Assembly: GCA_038526915.1 (NCBI GenBank)
Contig: JBCBGF010000001.1
Location: forward strand, 248,001 to 312,000
Direction: 5' to 3'
Source: JBCBGF01 sp038526915
GTDB taxonomy: Bacteria > Pseudomonadota > Alphaproteobacteria > Rhodobacterales > Rhodobacteraceae
DNA length: 64,000 bases
Made by a program: the position numbers and the translations under genes
The notes under the pieces: generated by a model
What the model was told of the DNA's origin: nothing
The model's database searches: none
Seen by the model: only the letters and a program-made list of their open reading frames with translations
Shown here: positions 33,476 through 41,569 of the stretch, one piece after another
How positions within the stretch are numbered: the first letter of the stretch is position 1
Layout of the letters: every line of letters starts with the position of its first letter

Positions 33476-34579
33476 TCAGCGCACCACAAACTCGGCATGC
33501 AGCGCACCTGCGGCCTTGATGCTCTTGAGAATGTCGATCATGTCGCGCGGCGCCACCCCCAGCGCATTCAGCCCCGCGATCACATCGGTAAGCGAGGTGC
33601 CGCCCTGCACCTCCGCCAAGCCTGCGGGCGCGTCATCTTCTTCCAGCGCGGCGGTCGTGCGTGGCACGACAATCGTCTCACCATTGGCAAAGGGGTTTGG
33701 CTGAATGACCAGCGGCTCTTCACTGATCCGCAGGGTCAGCCGGCCCTGGCTCACCGCCACCCGCGAAATCCGGACATCCGCGCCCATCACAATCGTCCCC
33801 GATCGCTGATCGACCACCACGCGCGCGCGGGTTTCCGGCGCGATCCGCAGGTTTTCGATCATGCCCAGCGCATGCGCCGTCGACCGGGCGCCCATGCCCG
33901 CGACATCCACGAACACCGTGCCCGCATCCGTCATCAGCGCCGTATCCCGCCCCGCGGCGGCATTGATCGCGGCCTCAATCCGTTCGGCGGTGGTGAAATC
34001 CGGCGTCCGCAGGGCCAGACGCACCTCGTGCAGCGCGCCGTAATCAAAGTCGACCTCACGCTCGACCCGCGCGCCCGACGGCACCGACCCGGATGTGGGC
34101 ACCCCATCCACTACGGTTTCCGCCGCGCCGGTGGCCGAGGCCCCGCCCGCAATGACCGTGCCTTGCGCCACGGCATAGATCTGCCCGTCCGCGGCGTTCA
34201 GCGGGGTCATGATCAACGTCCCGCCCAATAGGCTATTGGCGTCGCCAATGGCCGATACGGTCACATCGATCTGCGCCCCGGCGCGGGCGAAGGGTGGTAG
34301 GGTGGCGGTGACGAACACCGCCGCCACGTTGCGGGGGCGGAACTCTTCGCCGGTGACGTTCACCCCCAGCCGTTCGAGGATGTTCGTCATGATGTCTTCG
34401 GTAAAGGGCGCGTTGCGCAACCCGTCGCCCGTGCCATTCAGCCCGACGACCAGGCCATAGCCCACAAGATCGTTGCCCCTGACACCCTCAAACTCAACCA
34501 GATCCTTGATGCGGATCGTGTCGGCCTGCACCGGCAGGCCAAACAGGATCACCAGGGTTAGGGCAAAGGCGCGGATCAT
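33476..34579 (-). CDS. flgI: Flagellar P-ring protein FlgI
   Basis: Encodes the periplasmic P-ring subunit (367 residues) with a signal peptide ending near VQA|DTIR (about residue 19). The N-terminal IRIKDLVEFEGVRGNDLVGYGLVVGLNGTGDGL stretch and the C-terminal SLTDVIAGLNALGVAPRDMIDILKSIKAAGALHAEFVV are classical FlgI blocks. It overlaps flgL by four bases (ATGA) and is last in the flgE-flgK-flgL-flgI operon. The C-terminal segment is complete, so the protein appears functional. Confidence 0.96.
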   Translation of the reverse strand: MIRAFALTLVILFGLPVQADTIRIKDLVEFEGVRGNDLVGYGLVVGLNGTGDGLRNAPFTEDIMTNILERLGVNVTGEEFRPRNVAAVFVTATLPPFARAGAQIDVTVSAIGDANSLLGGTLIMTPLNAADGQIYAVAQGTVIAGGASATGAAETVVDGVPTSGSVPSGARVEREVDFDYGALHEVRLALRTPDFTTAERIEAAINAAAGRDTALMTDAGTVFVDVAGMGARSTAHALGMIENLRIAPETRARVVVDQRSGTIVMGADVRISRVAVSQGRLTLRISEEPLVIQPNPFANGETIVVPRTTAALEEDDAPAGLAEVQGGTSLTDVIAGLNALGVAPRDMIDILKSIKAAGALHAEFVVR

Positions 34580-35583
34580 CTCAGAAAGTTCGACAGGCTC
34601 AGCTGCGACAGGCGCGCGGTCAACAGATACTTTGTCTCCAATTGCGCGCGCACCGTCTCAAGCTCGGACGCGGCTTCGAACGGATCGACGGCGACCAGGT
34701 CACTGCGCGCGATCTCCAGCGCGGCTTCTTCGGCCGCCAAGGCCTGGGTTGCGCGCGCGATCCCTTCCTCGGCGGTGCCGACCGAGGCGCGCAGGGTCAC
34801 GAACCCCGGTGTCGCCCCCAGGATCTGATCCCCCGCCAGACGCGCCGCCTCGGCGCGCGCATCAGCCTGCCCAGTGAGCGCGCCGGCATCGAGCAACGCG
34901 CCCAGCGCCGCACCGCTTAGAAACCCCGCAATGGCCGGGTCATTGGCCAGCGGTAGTGGGTCCACCGCGCTTTCGGGCGACAAACGCTTACCATCGGCGG
35001 CGGCGGGCTGGCCCAGATAGGCCCCCGTCTCGAACCCGCCACCAGGTGCGAACCAAAGCGCCACGGCATCCCGCAGATCCTCGGCTGTGGCAGCACCTGC
35101 CGTCGCGGTCTGAAGATCGGTCAGGATCTGTGCAGCACTGTCCAGCGCGGGCCCATCCGTTCCCGTCCCCGCAAAGAGCGACCGCCCGCCAACCGCGGTG
35201 TTCAGCGTGCTGATTGCCGCTTCAAACACCTGCGCCCCTTCGGACGCCACGGCATCCACCGTAGCGGGCTGCGGTGCGCTTGCCGTGAGCAGCAGGTTGC
35301 CGGCCAACTGCTGCCCGTCGCGTTCGATGCGCTCCAACGCACGCTGCGCCGCGTCGTATTCCACGGCGGTTTCCATCGCGACGCGGGTAAAGCTGTCAAG
35401 CCGCGCAAGCGCGCTTTCGATCCCGGCCAAGGCACCAAAATCCCCCGTCGTGGGGTTGCGCAGTTCGGACTTTCGCCCGCTCGCCACCTCTTGCGCGAGG
35501 CGTTGAAGATCAGCTGTCAGTTGTGCGTTTTCCCGGCGGCTCTGAAACGACTGGGCCAGATCGCCAATGGCAAGAAAGCTCAT
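34576..35583 (-). CDS. flgL: Flagellar hook-filament junction protein FlgL
   Basis: Encodes FlgL (335 residues), a junction protein related to flagellin. The N-terminal helix MSFLAIGDLAQSFQSRRENAQLTADLQRLAQEVASGRKSELR and the C-terminal LETKYLLTARLSQLSLSNFLR resemble flagellin D0/D1 helices and the FlgL ending. A GTG one codon earlier (35586) is the alternative start. The flgK stop lies at 35587, so the two genes are nearly contiguous. It is probably exported with help from the FlgN-like chaperone. Confidence 0.85.
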   Translation of the reverse strand: MSFLAIGDLAQSFQSRRENAQLTADLQRLAQEVASGRKSELRNPTTGDFGALAGIESALARLDSFTRVAMETAVEYDAAQRALERIERDGQQLAGNLLLTASAPQPATVDAVASEGAQVFEAAISTLNTAVGGRSLFAGTGTDGPALDSAAQILTDLQTATAGAATAEDLRDAVALWFAPGGGFETGAYLGQPAAADGKRLSPESAVDPLPLANDPAIAGFLSGAALGALLDAGALTGQADARAEAARLAGDQILGATPGFVTLRASVGTAEEGIARATQALAAEEAALEIARSDLVAVDPFEAASELETVRAQLETKYLLTARLSQLSLSNFLR

Positions 35584-35586
35584 CAC

Positions 35587-37035
35587 CTACAATCCGATGA
35601 TTTGTTGGAATAGCTCATCAAGGGTCTGAATGACCCGGGCATTCGCGGCATAGCTCTGTTCGATCAACAAAAGCTTCTGGAGCTCATCATCCGTGTTCAC
35701 ACCGCCAGATCGTTCCTGTTGCAGCAGGCTATCGCGCAGGGCCGTTCGAAACTCCGCATCGCGTTCCGCAATCAACAACTCACCCCCGATCAGGCTTGAC
35801 AGGTCCGATGCCAACCCTGCCGTGCTGCGGGCAGCAGTGGTAATCGTGGTGTCCGCCGGGGGTGCGACGGTCGTCAGCGCATCGTAATAGGCCCCCAGAA
35901 GCTGGCCGTTTCCAACGGGCCCTTCTACGGTGGCCCCAAGCCCGTCGCGCAACCGCCAAAGGGCACCGCCCTGGTCGGGATCGGCGGCCGGGTTCACCTC
36001 CAACCGGCCGGCCAGCCCGACCAGATCCGCTGGCGCAAACGCGGCACCGCGATCGGTAAAGAGACCGGCAGCCCCTGCCGCGGTCGTGGCATCCAGCGCC
36101 GGGTCGGCAAAGCGATCCACCAGGTCGCGGGCAAAGGCATCGGCGCGGGCCTGTTGCGTAGGCAGGGTTTCGTCCCGAAGCCGTATCAAAGCCTCCAAAG
36201 ATCCCCCAGCCAACGACGCCGCAGGCCCGTCGAAGGCCGCCGGATCACCGTCGATGGTGATCGGGGATAAGGCCCCACTGGCCAGGGTCATGTCCGGGGT
36301 AATGATCGGGGTCTGCTGAAAGCCGATCTCGCGCGCGGTGACATCCAGAAGGATGGCGCCGCCTTCGGTGATCAACGCAACCTTGCCATCGTCCCGCGGC
36401 AGTTCGCGCAAGGGGACAATCGACGCGATCTGGTCAATCGCCACTTGCCGCTGGTCGATCAGGGCACTGGCATCCCGGCCTGCGCCGTTGAACCCCGCAA
36501 TCGCTGCGTTCAGGTCGCGGACGGCCTCCAAACCTGCATTCAGGGCCCCCACCTGCAGCGCAATCTCGCGATCGGCATCCTGGCGCAGGGTCTGGATCCC
36601 GTCCGAGATCGCGTTCACCTCACCGCTCAGCGATTGCGCTGTTGCCAGGACATTGGCCAGGCGCACCGGTTCATCGGGGCGACCCGACGCCTCGATCAGC
36701 GCCGATTCAAACTGACGCAACCGGCCTGAGAGCGATCCCGCATCCTCGGGCGAGCCGATGATATCCAGGGTCGAGCTAAGATAGGACACGCGCGTATCCG
36801 CCAGCCCGAACCCGGCATCGGCGCCGCGCCGTTCGCCGATCACCGCCTCATCGACGTTGCGCGTCACGCCTTCAACGCGCACACCACCGCCGATCTGGCG
36901 GGTCACGATATCAAGCTCGCGCCGGCCATAGCCTTCGGTGGTGGCATTCGCGATATTCGCCGAAACAACCGAGGCCGCCCGCGCCTGTACATTCAGACCC
37001 GACAGGGCGTTTGCAAGAGATGTCGACAAGCTCAT
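35587..37035 (-). CDS. flgK: Flagellar hook-filament junction protein FlgK
   Basis: Encodes FlgK (482 residues). The N-terminus MSLSTSLANALSGLNVQARAASVVSANIANATTEGYGRRE contains the rod/hook motif ANIANATTEGYGR, and the C-terminus ends NTDDELQKLLLIEQSYAANARVIQTLDELFQQIIGL, an unmistakable FlgK/FlgE ending. The middle is variable and acidic. It is between flgE and flgL. The start follows flgE after 18 bases. Confidence 0.95.
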   Translation of the reverse strand: MSLSTSLANALSGLNVQARAASVVSANIANATTEGYGRRELDIVTRQIGGGVRVEGVTRNVDEAVIGERRGADAGFGLADTRVSYLSSTLDIIGSPEDAGSLSGRLRQFESALIEASGRPDEPVRLANVLATAQSLSGEVNAISDGIQTLRQDADREIALQVGALNAGLEAVRDLNAAIAGFNGAGRDASALIDQRQVAIDQIASIVPLRELPRDDGKVALITEGGAILLDVTAREIGFQQTPIITPDMTLASGALSPITIDGDPAAFDGPAASLAGGSLEALIRLRDETLPTQQARADAFARDLVDRFADPALDATTAAGAAGLFTDRGAAFAPADLVGLAGRLEVNPAADPDQGGALWRLRDGLGATVEGPVGNGQLLGAYYDALTTVAPPADTTITTAARSTAGLASDLSSLIGGELLIAERDAEFRTALRDSLLQQERSGGVNTDDELQKLLLIEQSYAANARVIQTLDELFQQIIGL

Positions 37036-37053
37036 TGGGGCAGCCTCGCTATC

Positions 37054-38358
37054 TTACCGTTTGATGTTGGTGGTTTCCTGCAGCATCTCGTCCACCGTCT
37101 GGATGACCTTGGCGTTCGAGGAATAGGCCCGCTGCGTCTGGATCAGCTGCGTCAACTCCCCCGCGACGTCGGTCGAAGACTCTTCCAGGGCAAAGGCCAC
37201 GATATCGCCGGTCGGGCCATCAGCGGCATCCCACAGGAAGAACGTCCCGCTTTCATTCGATGTGCGGTAAGTCTGGTTGTCCTGCGCGATCAGCCCGTTG
37301 GGATTGGGCAGGTCGATCAGAGGGATCTGATAGATCGTGCGGGTGATGCCGATGTCGAAATTCGCCCGCACGAAGCCGTTGGCATCCACCTCAACCGAGA
37401 TCAGGTTCCCCACGGGTGAGCCATCCTTGGAGATCGAGGTCGGGGCAAAGCTGTCGGACAACTGGGTAAGGCCCTGCCCGGACCCCACCGCCCCGATGTT
37501 GATCGCAATCGGGCCACCGGCCACGTTCACCGTCATCTCACCGGTTGTGCCGTCATAGGCACCGCCTGACACCGTTGTGACGGATGCAATGGTGCCGCCG
37601 CTGCCCCGCGTGTTGTCAAAGACCACGGTATATTCGCCGATCACCGTGCCGCCTTGGGCCGAGTCCCTGAACTGCATGGTCCACGTGTTCGATGCCCCCG
37701 GTGCGGTGGGCACGGTCGGCGAGAACTGGATGTTGATGCTTTGCGATGTGCCGAGGTTGTCGAAATACTCCACCGACAGCTCCAGCGGCCCGCCGCTTGC
37801 GCCGAACTCAGTCTCGGTCGCGGGCAGGTTCACGCCCAGCGCCACCCGTGTTGTCGGCTCGGATGTGAACTGGTTGACGTTGATCTGAACCGGTTCCAAC
37901 CCATCGCCCGTGTCCCGCGGGAACGTCGGGATGGTGCCATCGGGATCCGCAGGCCAGCCCATCAGCGTGACCCCGGTGCTGGAGCGCAAGAACCCTTCCG
38001 CATCTGTTCGGAATGACCCGGTCGTCGCGAGGAACAATGGGAAGTCCCCGGTCACCGAATTCAGGGCGCTTTCATTCGTCACTGGAAGAAACCCCCGGCC
38101 CCGCACGGCCAGATCGGTCCCGTTATTCGTTGTGGCGAGCGCACCCGGTTGATCGATCAGCCGCTGCGTCGTGACCCGCACACCGCCGGCGGAATAGGTG
38201 CCTGCACCCGACGAGATAACGAGCGAGGAAAAGTCCGCCTCGGCCCGCTTGTACCCAAAGGTCGCCGAGTTGGCGATGTTGTCCGAAATCGTCGCCAGTC
38301 GGCTAGCGTTTGCGGCCAGACCGGCCACACCTGCGTTGAGAGAGGAAGAAATCGTCAT
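37054..38358 (-). CDS. flgE: Flagellar hook protein FlgE
   Basis: Encodes the hook subunit (434 residues). ATG 38358 has AGAAGG upstream and starts MTISSSLNAGVAGLAANASRLATISDNIANSATFGYKRAE, with the hook/rod motif DNIANSATFGYKR. DTDLAVRGRGFLPVTNESALN-type and YDNLGTSQSINIQFSP follow, and the C-terminal ELTQLIQTQRAYSSNAKVIQTVDEMLQETTNIKR confirms FlgE. The 17 codons of open frame upstream of this ATG are not supported. A CtrA-like box sits 56 bases upstream, so this is probably the operon promoter for flgEKLI. Confidence 0.95.
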   Translation of the reverse strand: MTISSSLNAGVAGLAANASRLATISDNIANSATFGYKRAEADFSSLVISSGAGTYSAGGVRVTTQRLIDQPGALATTNNGTDLAVRGRGFLPVTNESALNSVTGDFPLFLATTGSFRTDAEGFLRSSTGVTLMGWPADPDGTIPTFPRDTGDGLEPVQINVNQFTSEPTTRVALGVNLPATETEFGASGGPLELSVEYFDNLGTSQSINIQFSPTVPTAPGASNTWTMQFRDSAQGGTVIGEYTVVFDNTRGSGGTIASVTTVSGGAYDGTTGEMTVNVAGGPIAINIGAVGSGQGLTQLSDSFAPTSISKDGSPVGNLISVEVDANGFVRANFDIGITRTIYQIPLIDLPNPNGLIAQDNQTYRTSNESGTFFLWDAADGPTGDIVAFALEESSTDVAGELTQLIQTQRAYSSNAKVIQTVDEMLQETTNIKR

Positions 38359-38413
38359 AAAGCACCCTTCTGTTGCGCGATCCTCTGTTGGCCTTGGCAA
38401 TAGCTGCAAGGCG

Positions 38414-38428
38414 TTAAGCGGGGGCTAA
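38414..38428. promoter_or_regulatory. CtrA-like box upstream of flgE
   Basis: On the minus strand the site reads TTAG-N7-TTAAC: one mismatch to TTAA-N7-TTAAC, with the trailing C conserved. It lies 56 bases upstream of the flgE start codon, a normal position for CtrA activation of hook genes. Confidence 0.5.
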
Positions 38429-38440
38429 TCCCGCCCAACT

Positions 38441-39289
38441 TCAGTTACGAAGCAAAACGATTTCGATCCGGTCATTGCGAACCGACATCGGATCGCTGGC
38501 TGCCGGAATGCGATCGGCCAGGCCAGACACCCGCTGGACTCGGGCGGCAAACGATGGCTCGGCCTCGATCAGGCCGCGCACGATATCGGCCCTCTGGGTC
38601 GAGCGTTCCCAGCTGCGGTTCTCACGCACGACCAACGGCTGCGCCCGGACGTGGCCCTTGATGGCGATCTGGTTCGTCACCACCGCAAACACAGGCAGGA
38701 TCTGTGACATCAAACTGCGCAACTGGGGCGTGGCGCGGCCCTGATCGTCGACGAGAATGGTGTCATCGGTATCGAACAACTCGACGACCAGCCCTTCGTC
38801 ACTGATCCGGGTGACCACATGCCGGCGCAACAGCTCGCTGAACATGCTTTCGCCAGCAGCGGCCAACAGGCGGCGTTCGATATCCTTCAGCGCGTCTTCC
38901 GAGACGAGCCCGTTTTCCGACGCATCATTGGCCTCGGCTGGACTTGTGCCACTATCGCCGCGGGCCTGTCGCGCCTCGGTTGGGCGGGCAAGCCCGGCGC
39001 CGGTGCCGTTCTGGGCTAGAGTGTTTTCGGAATAGACACTGTCCCCGCCGAAGGCCCCCTGCCCGCCGCCTGAGGCACGCACCACTGGGATCGTTGGATT
39101 GAAGTAGTCGGCGATGCCCTTGCGTTGCTTTTCCGTGGTCGCACCGAGCAGCCACATCAGCATGAAGAACGCCATCATGGCTGTCACGAAATCGGCGTAA
39201 GCGACCTTCCATGCCCCACCATGGTGACCGTCGCCAGACACGACTTTTTTACGTTTGATGAGAATAGGCGCGTTGGATTGCGCTGACAT
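38441..39289 (-). CDS. motB: Flagellar motor stator protein MotB
   Basis: Encodes MotB (282 residues), starting MSAQSNAPILIKRKKV at 39289, with GGGGGTG upstream; a GTG six codons earlier is the alternative. The single membrane helix YADFVTAMMAFFMLMWLLG (about 31-49) carries the proton-binding Asp. The C-terminal OmpA-like peptidoglycan-binding domain includes VTNQIAIKGHVRAQPLV, where the usual GHTD is degenerate, and ERSTQRADIVRGLIE. It anchors stator units with MotA. It stands alone upstream of the hook operon. Confidence 0.93.
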   Translation of the reverse strand: MSAQSNAPILIKRKKVVSGDGHHGGAWKVAYADFVTAMMAFFMLMWLLGATTEKQRKGIADYFNPTIPVVRASGGGQGAFGGDSVYSENTLAQNGTGAGLARPTEARQARGDSGTSPAEANDASENGLVSEDALKDIERRLLAAAGESMFSELLRRHVVTRISDEGLVVELFDTDDTILVDDQGRATPQLRSLMSQILPVFAVVTNQIAIKGHVRAQPLVVRENRSWERSTQRADIVRGLIEAEPSFAARVQRVSGLADRIPAASDPMSVRNDRIEIVLLRN

Positions 39290-39355
39290 AGCACCCCCTT
39301 CGCCCACACCCGGTCACCGTGGTAGGCGACGGGTGCAAATATTCCGTAAACGATT

Positions 39356-39377
39356 GCGGGCGCCCGAAGGCGCCCGC
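39356..39377 (-). terminator. Very stable hairpin (UUCG tetraloop) after the beta-barrel gene
   Basis: On the minus strand, a perfect 9-bp stem GCGGGCGCC/GGCGCCCGC closes a TTCG loop, which in RNA is the extra-stable C(UUCG)G tetraloop. It lies 28 bases past the stop of the outer-membrane protein gene. The short T run (CGTTT) downstream is weak, but the hairpin should terminate or protect the polysaccharide operon mRNA. Confidence 0.75.
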
Positions 39378-39405
39378 TGGGAATGCTCCATCGTCGAAGT
39401 GGGCG

Positions 39406-40794
39406 TTAGCGCAGGGCGAACGACCGTCCGATCGTTGTGAAGATCGCGTTCGACTGGGCCGTCTCCGTCGTGGGGGTCCGTTCGAAGCGCGCGCGATAGC
39501 CCAGCGACCAATCCCAGTTCTCAAAGATCTGGCGGCGCAGGGCGATCTCGAACTCGGTCCGGGTCCGCTCGGTCGCCAATCCGTTGCCGATGTCGTTGAC
39601 GTCAGCAACGTTCAGGCCCAGTTCGATCGCCGAGGCTTCCCCGAACTCGCGCAGAAGACCAAGCTCAACGCTGGTGCGCACAAGCTCTTCCTCGTCGTCA
39701 TTGATGACGGCGCGCTGATCAAGCGCGGCGTTGAAGCGGCCCAGTGGCAACTCGCGCTGGAAGTTGAGGTTTCCAAGAAACACGCCGTCACCGGTATCGC
39801 TATCCGAGAAGCCCAGACCGAAACCGAACCGTGCCCCTTCCAGATCGATCTCGCGCGACGCGGTCAGGGTCGTGCGCTCGGTCGTTGTGCTGGCATCCAA
39901 CTCTGCCTCAAACCGCACCTCGCCGTTCGGCAATTCACGGATCAGGCGGGCAACGCCGGTCGTGATCTCTTCGTCTTCCGTTGTCACACCGGAGGCGGTC
40001 GCCTCGATCGTGTTGGACAGAACCTCACCCTGGAACTGCAGCACTGGAGTGAAATCAAAGGTCAGGCCGACACCAACCCCCGTGGTCACACGGTTGGTTT
40101 CCACGGCATCTTCGGCATCATACTCACGCCACGTCCCGATCAGGCTTGCGGTTGCAAGCGGCGATACCTGAAACCGGACGACGGCGCGGGCAGTGTCCGT
40201 TTCACGATCGAAGAGATCCGGGTTTATCGTATCTGAGTAGTTTCGGGTACTGCGCGTCACCCGGAAGTCTGCGCCGAGTGGGGAGTTTACGCCAACACTG
40301 GCAGACAAAGCGAACCGCGTATTTCGAACGTCACCATCGTCTACAATCAAGTCATCGGCGATAAAGTCACCGTCTTCGTCGATGAAGAAAGACGACCGGA
40401 CCGCCGACTCGCGGAACCGTGCGCTAAGATCGAGGGTGCTGTTTACGCCTTCTACACCATAGCGCAGGTTCAGAAACGGATCGACAAAGCCGTTGCGTTC
40501 TTCGTCACCCAGTGGGCGATCTTCAAACGCAATGCTTCCGCCCAATTCCGCTTCAAAGGTCGTGGTGGCCGATCCACCTGACACGCCCAGCGCAAGTCGC
40601 GTGTCGAACTCGCTCGTTGTGCCTGCTGAATCCACGTCAAGATCTGCGTTGTCGTCAACTGTCAGACTGCTGCGGATGTCCGCAGTCACGTTCAAACCAC
40701 CGGCGTCTTGTGCAAACGCCGATGGTGAAACCAGTCCAACAAGTGCTGCGCAAACAATCGTGGAAGCGCTGTTCTTACCCCACTTGCCTGTCAT
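39406..40794 (-). CDS. Outer-membrane beta-barrel protein of polysaccharide cluster
   Basis: Encodes 462 residues with a signal peptide (cleavage near AFAQ, about residue 29). The rest is alternating amphipathic beta-strands with acidic turns and ends in aromatic-containing FALR, as expected for an outer-membrane barrel. Such barrels accompany Wza-like and PrsT-like proteins in exopolysaccharide loci and may form the outer exit or anchor the polymer. No enzyme motif is visible. It follows the export gene at 40806-41426 on the same strand after 11 bases, implying an operon. Confidence 0.65.
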   Translation of the reverse strand: MTGKWGKNSASTIVCAALVGLVSPSAFAQDAGGLNVTADIRSSLTVDDNADLDVDSAGTTSEFDTRLALGVSGGSATTTFEAELGGSIAFEDRPLGDEERNGFVDPFLNLRYGVEGVNSTLDLSARFRESAVRSSFFIDEDGDFIADDLIVDDGDVRNTRFALSASVGVNSPLGADFRVTRSTRNYSDTINPDLFDRETDTARAVVRFQVSPLATASLIGTWREYDAEDAVETNRVTTGVGVGLTFDFTPVLQFQGEVLSNTIEATASGVTTEDEEITTGVARLIRELPNGEVRFEAELDASTTTERTTLTASREIDLEGARFGFGLGFSDSDTGDGVFLGNLNFQRELPLGRFNAALDQRAVINDDEEELVRTSVELGLLREFGEASAIELGLNVADVNDIGNGLATERTRTEFEIALRRQIFENWDWSLGYRARFERTPTTETAQSNAIFTTIGRSFALR

Positions 40795-40805
40795 TGTCCC
40801 TCTTT

Positions 40806-41426
40806 CTATTCAAAGAACCGTCTTTGCGGGACAACGATGACATCACCCGGCGCCACTTGCGCGCGTGCGAACGATGACTGCCCCGATTCCACGGCTTGGT
40901 AGTTAAACGTGTAGACCTTTTCTTCGCCCGAAGCGGGGTCGGTCCGGCGCAATTGAATGCGCTTGGTTGCTGCAAACTTGGAAAAGCCACCGCTTTGGGC
41001 CAGAGCCTGCAGAATGGTTGTGCCCGGGGCAACTTGGACCATGCCGGGATTTCCAACTTCACCCATGATAAAGACATTCAGCGCTGCCGGTGCGGCAACA
41101 CCGCCACCACCGCCGATGACCACAGGTGCTTCGCCAACCTGCGATACCGACACAAAGACAGTCGGCGGGGCGGCAAAATTCGGGGCAATCGCGCTTGCGA
41201 TCGACTGCTGTACCGCCGTTGTCGTCAGGCCACCGGCGCGAACGCTACCAGCCAGCGGGAACGAGATGCTGCCATCGGGCAACACGAGAACTTCCCGGCC
41301 CAGCGTCGGATCTTCCAGTACTTCGATCGAAAGTTGGTCCCCGGACTTGATCCGATAACCATCCTGCGCCACGGCTGCGGACGCGAACAGTGTCGCAACA
41401 AGTATCAAAAACATACGTCTCAGCAT
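40806..41426 (-). CDS. Polysaccharide export protein, Wza/SLBB type (short)
   Basis: Encodes 206 residues with a signal peptide (cleavage after VAVAQ, about 21). The Poly_export domain starts GYRIKSGDQLSIEVLEDPTLGREVLVLPDGSISFPLAG, and a single SLBB-like segment contains VFIMGEVGNPGMVQVAPGTTILQALAQSGGF. It is shorter than Escherichia coli Wza (one SLBB) and has no lipobox cysteine in the expected place. It probably forms the periplasmic-to-outer-membrane conduit, together with the barrel encoded next to it. ATG 41426 has GAGGTG upstream. Confidence 0.9.
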   Translation of the reverse strand: MLRRMFLILVATLFASAAVAQDGYRIKSGDQLSIEVLEDPTLGREVLVLPDGSISFPLAGSVRAGGLTTTAVQQSIASAIAPNFAAPPTVFVSVSQVGEAPVVIGGGGGVAAPAALNVFIMGEVGNPGMVQVAPGTTILQALAQSGGFSKFAATKRIQLRRTDPASGEEKVYTFNYQAVESGQSSFARAQVAPGDVIVVPQRRFFE

Positions 41427-41569
41427 CACACACCTCTACATTCCCAGAGACGGGCACACTATGTCGGGTGCCCAGGTTGATTTGAAGCCTTTTCAGGCGG
41501 AACTTACCAGATTCGCACGCTCGCACGTGATCCGTAACGCTTCGGCAACAACAATCCGCGAGCAAACCG

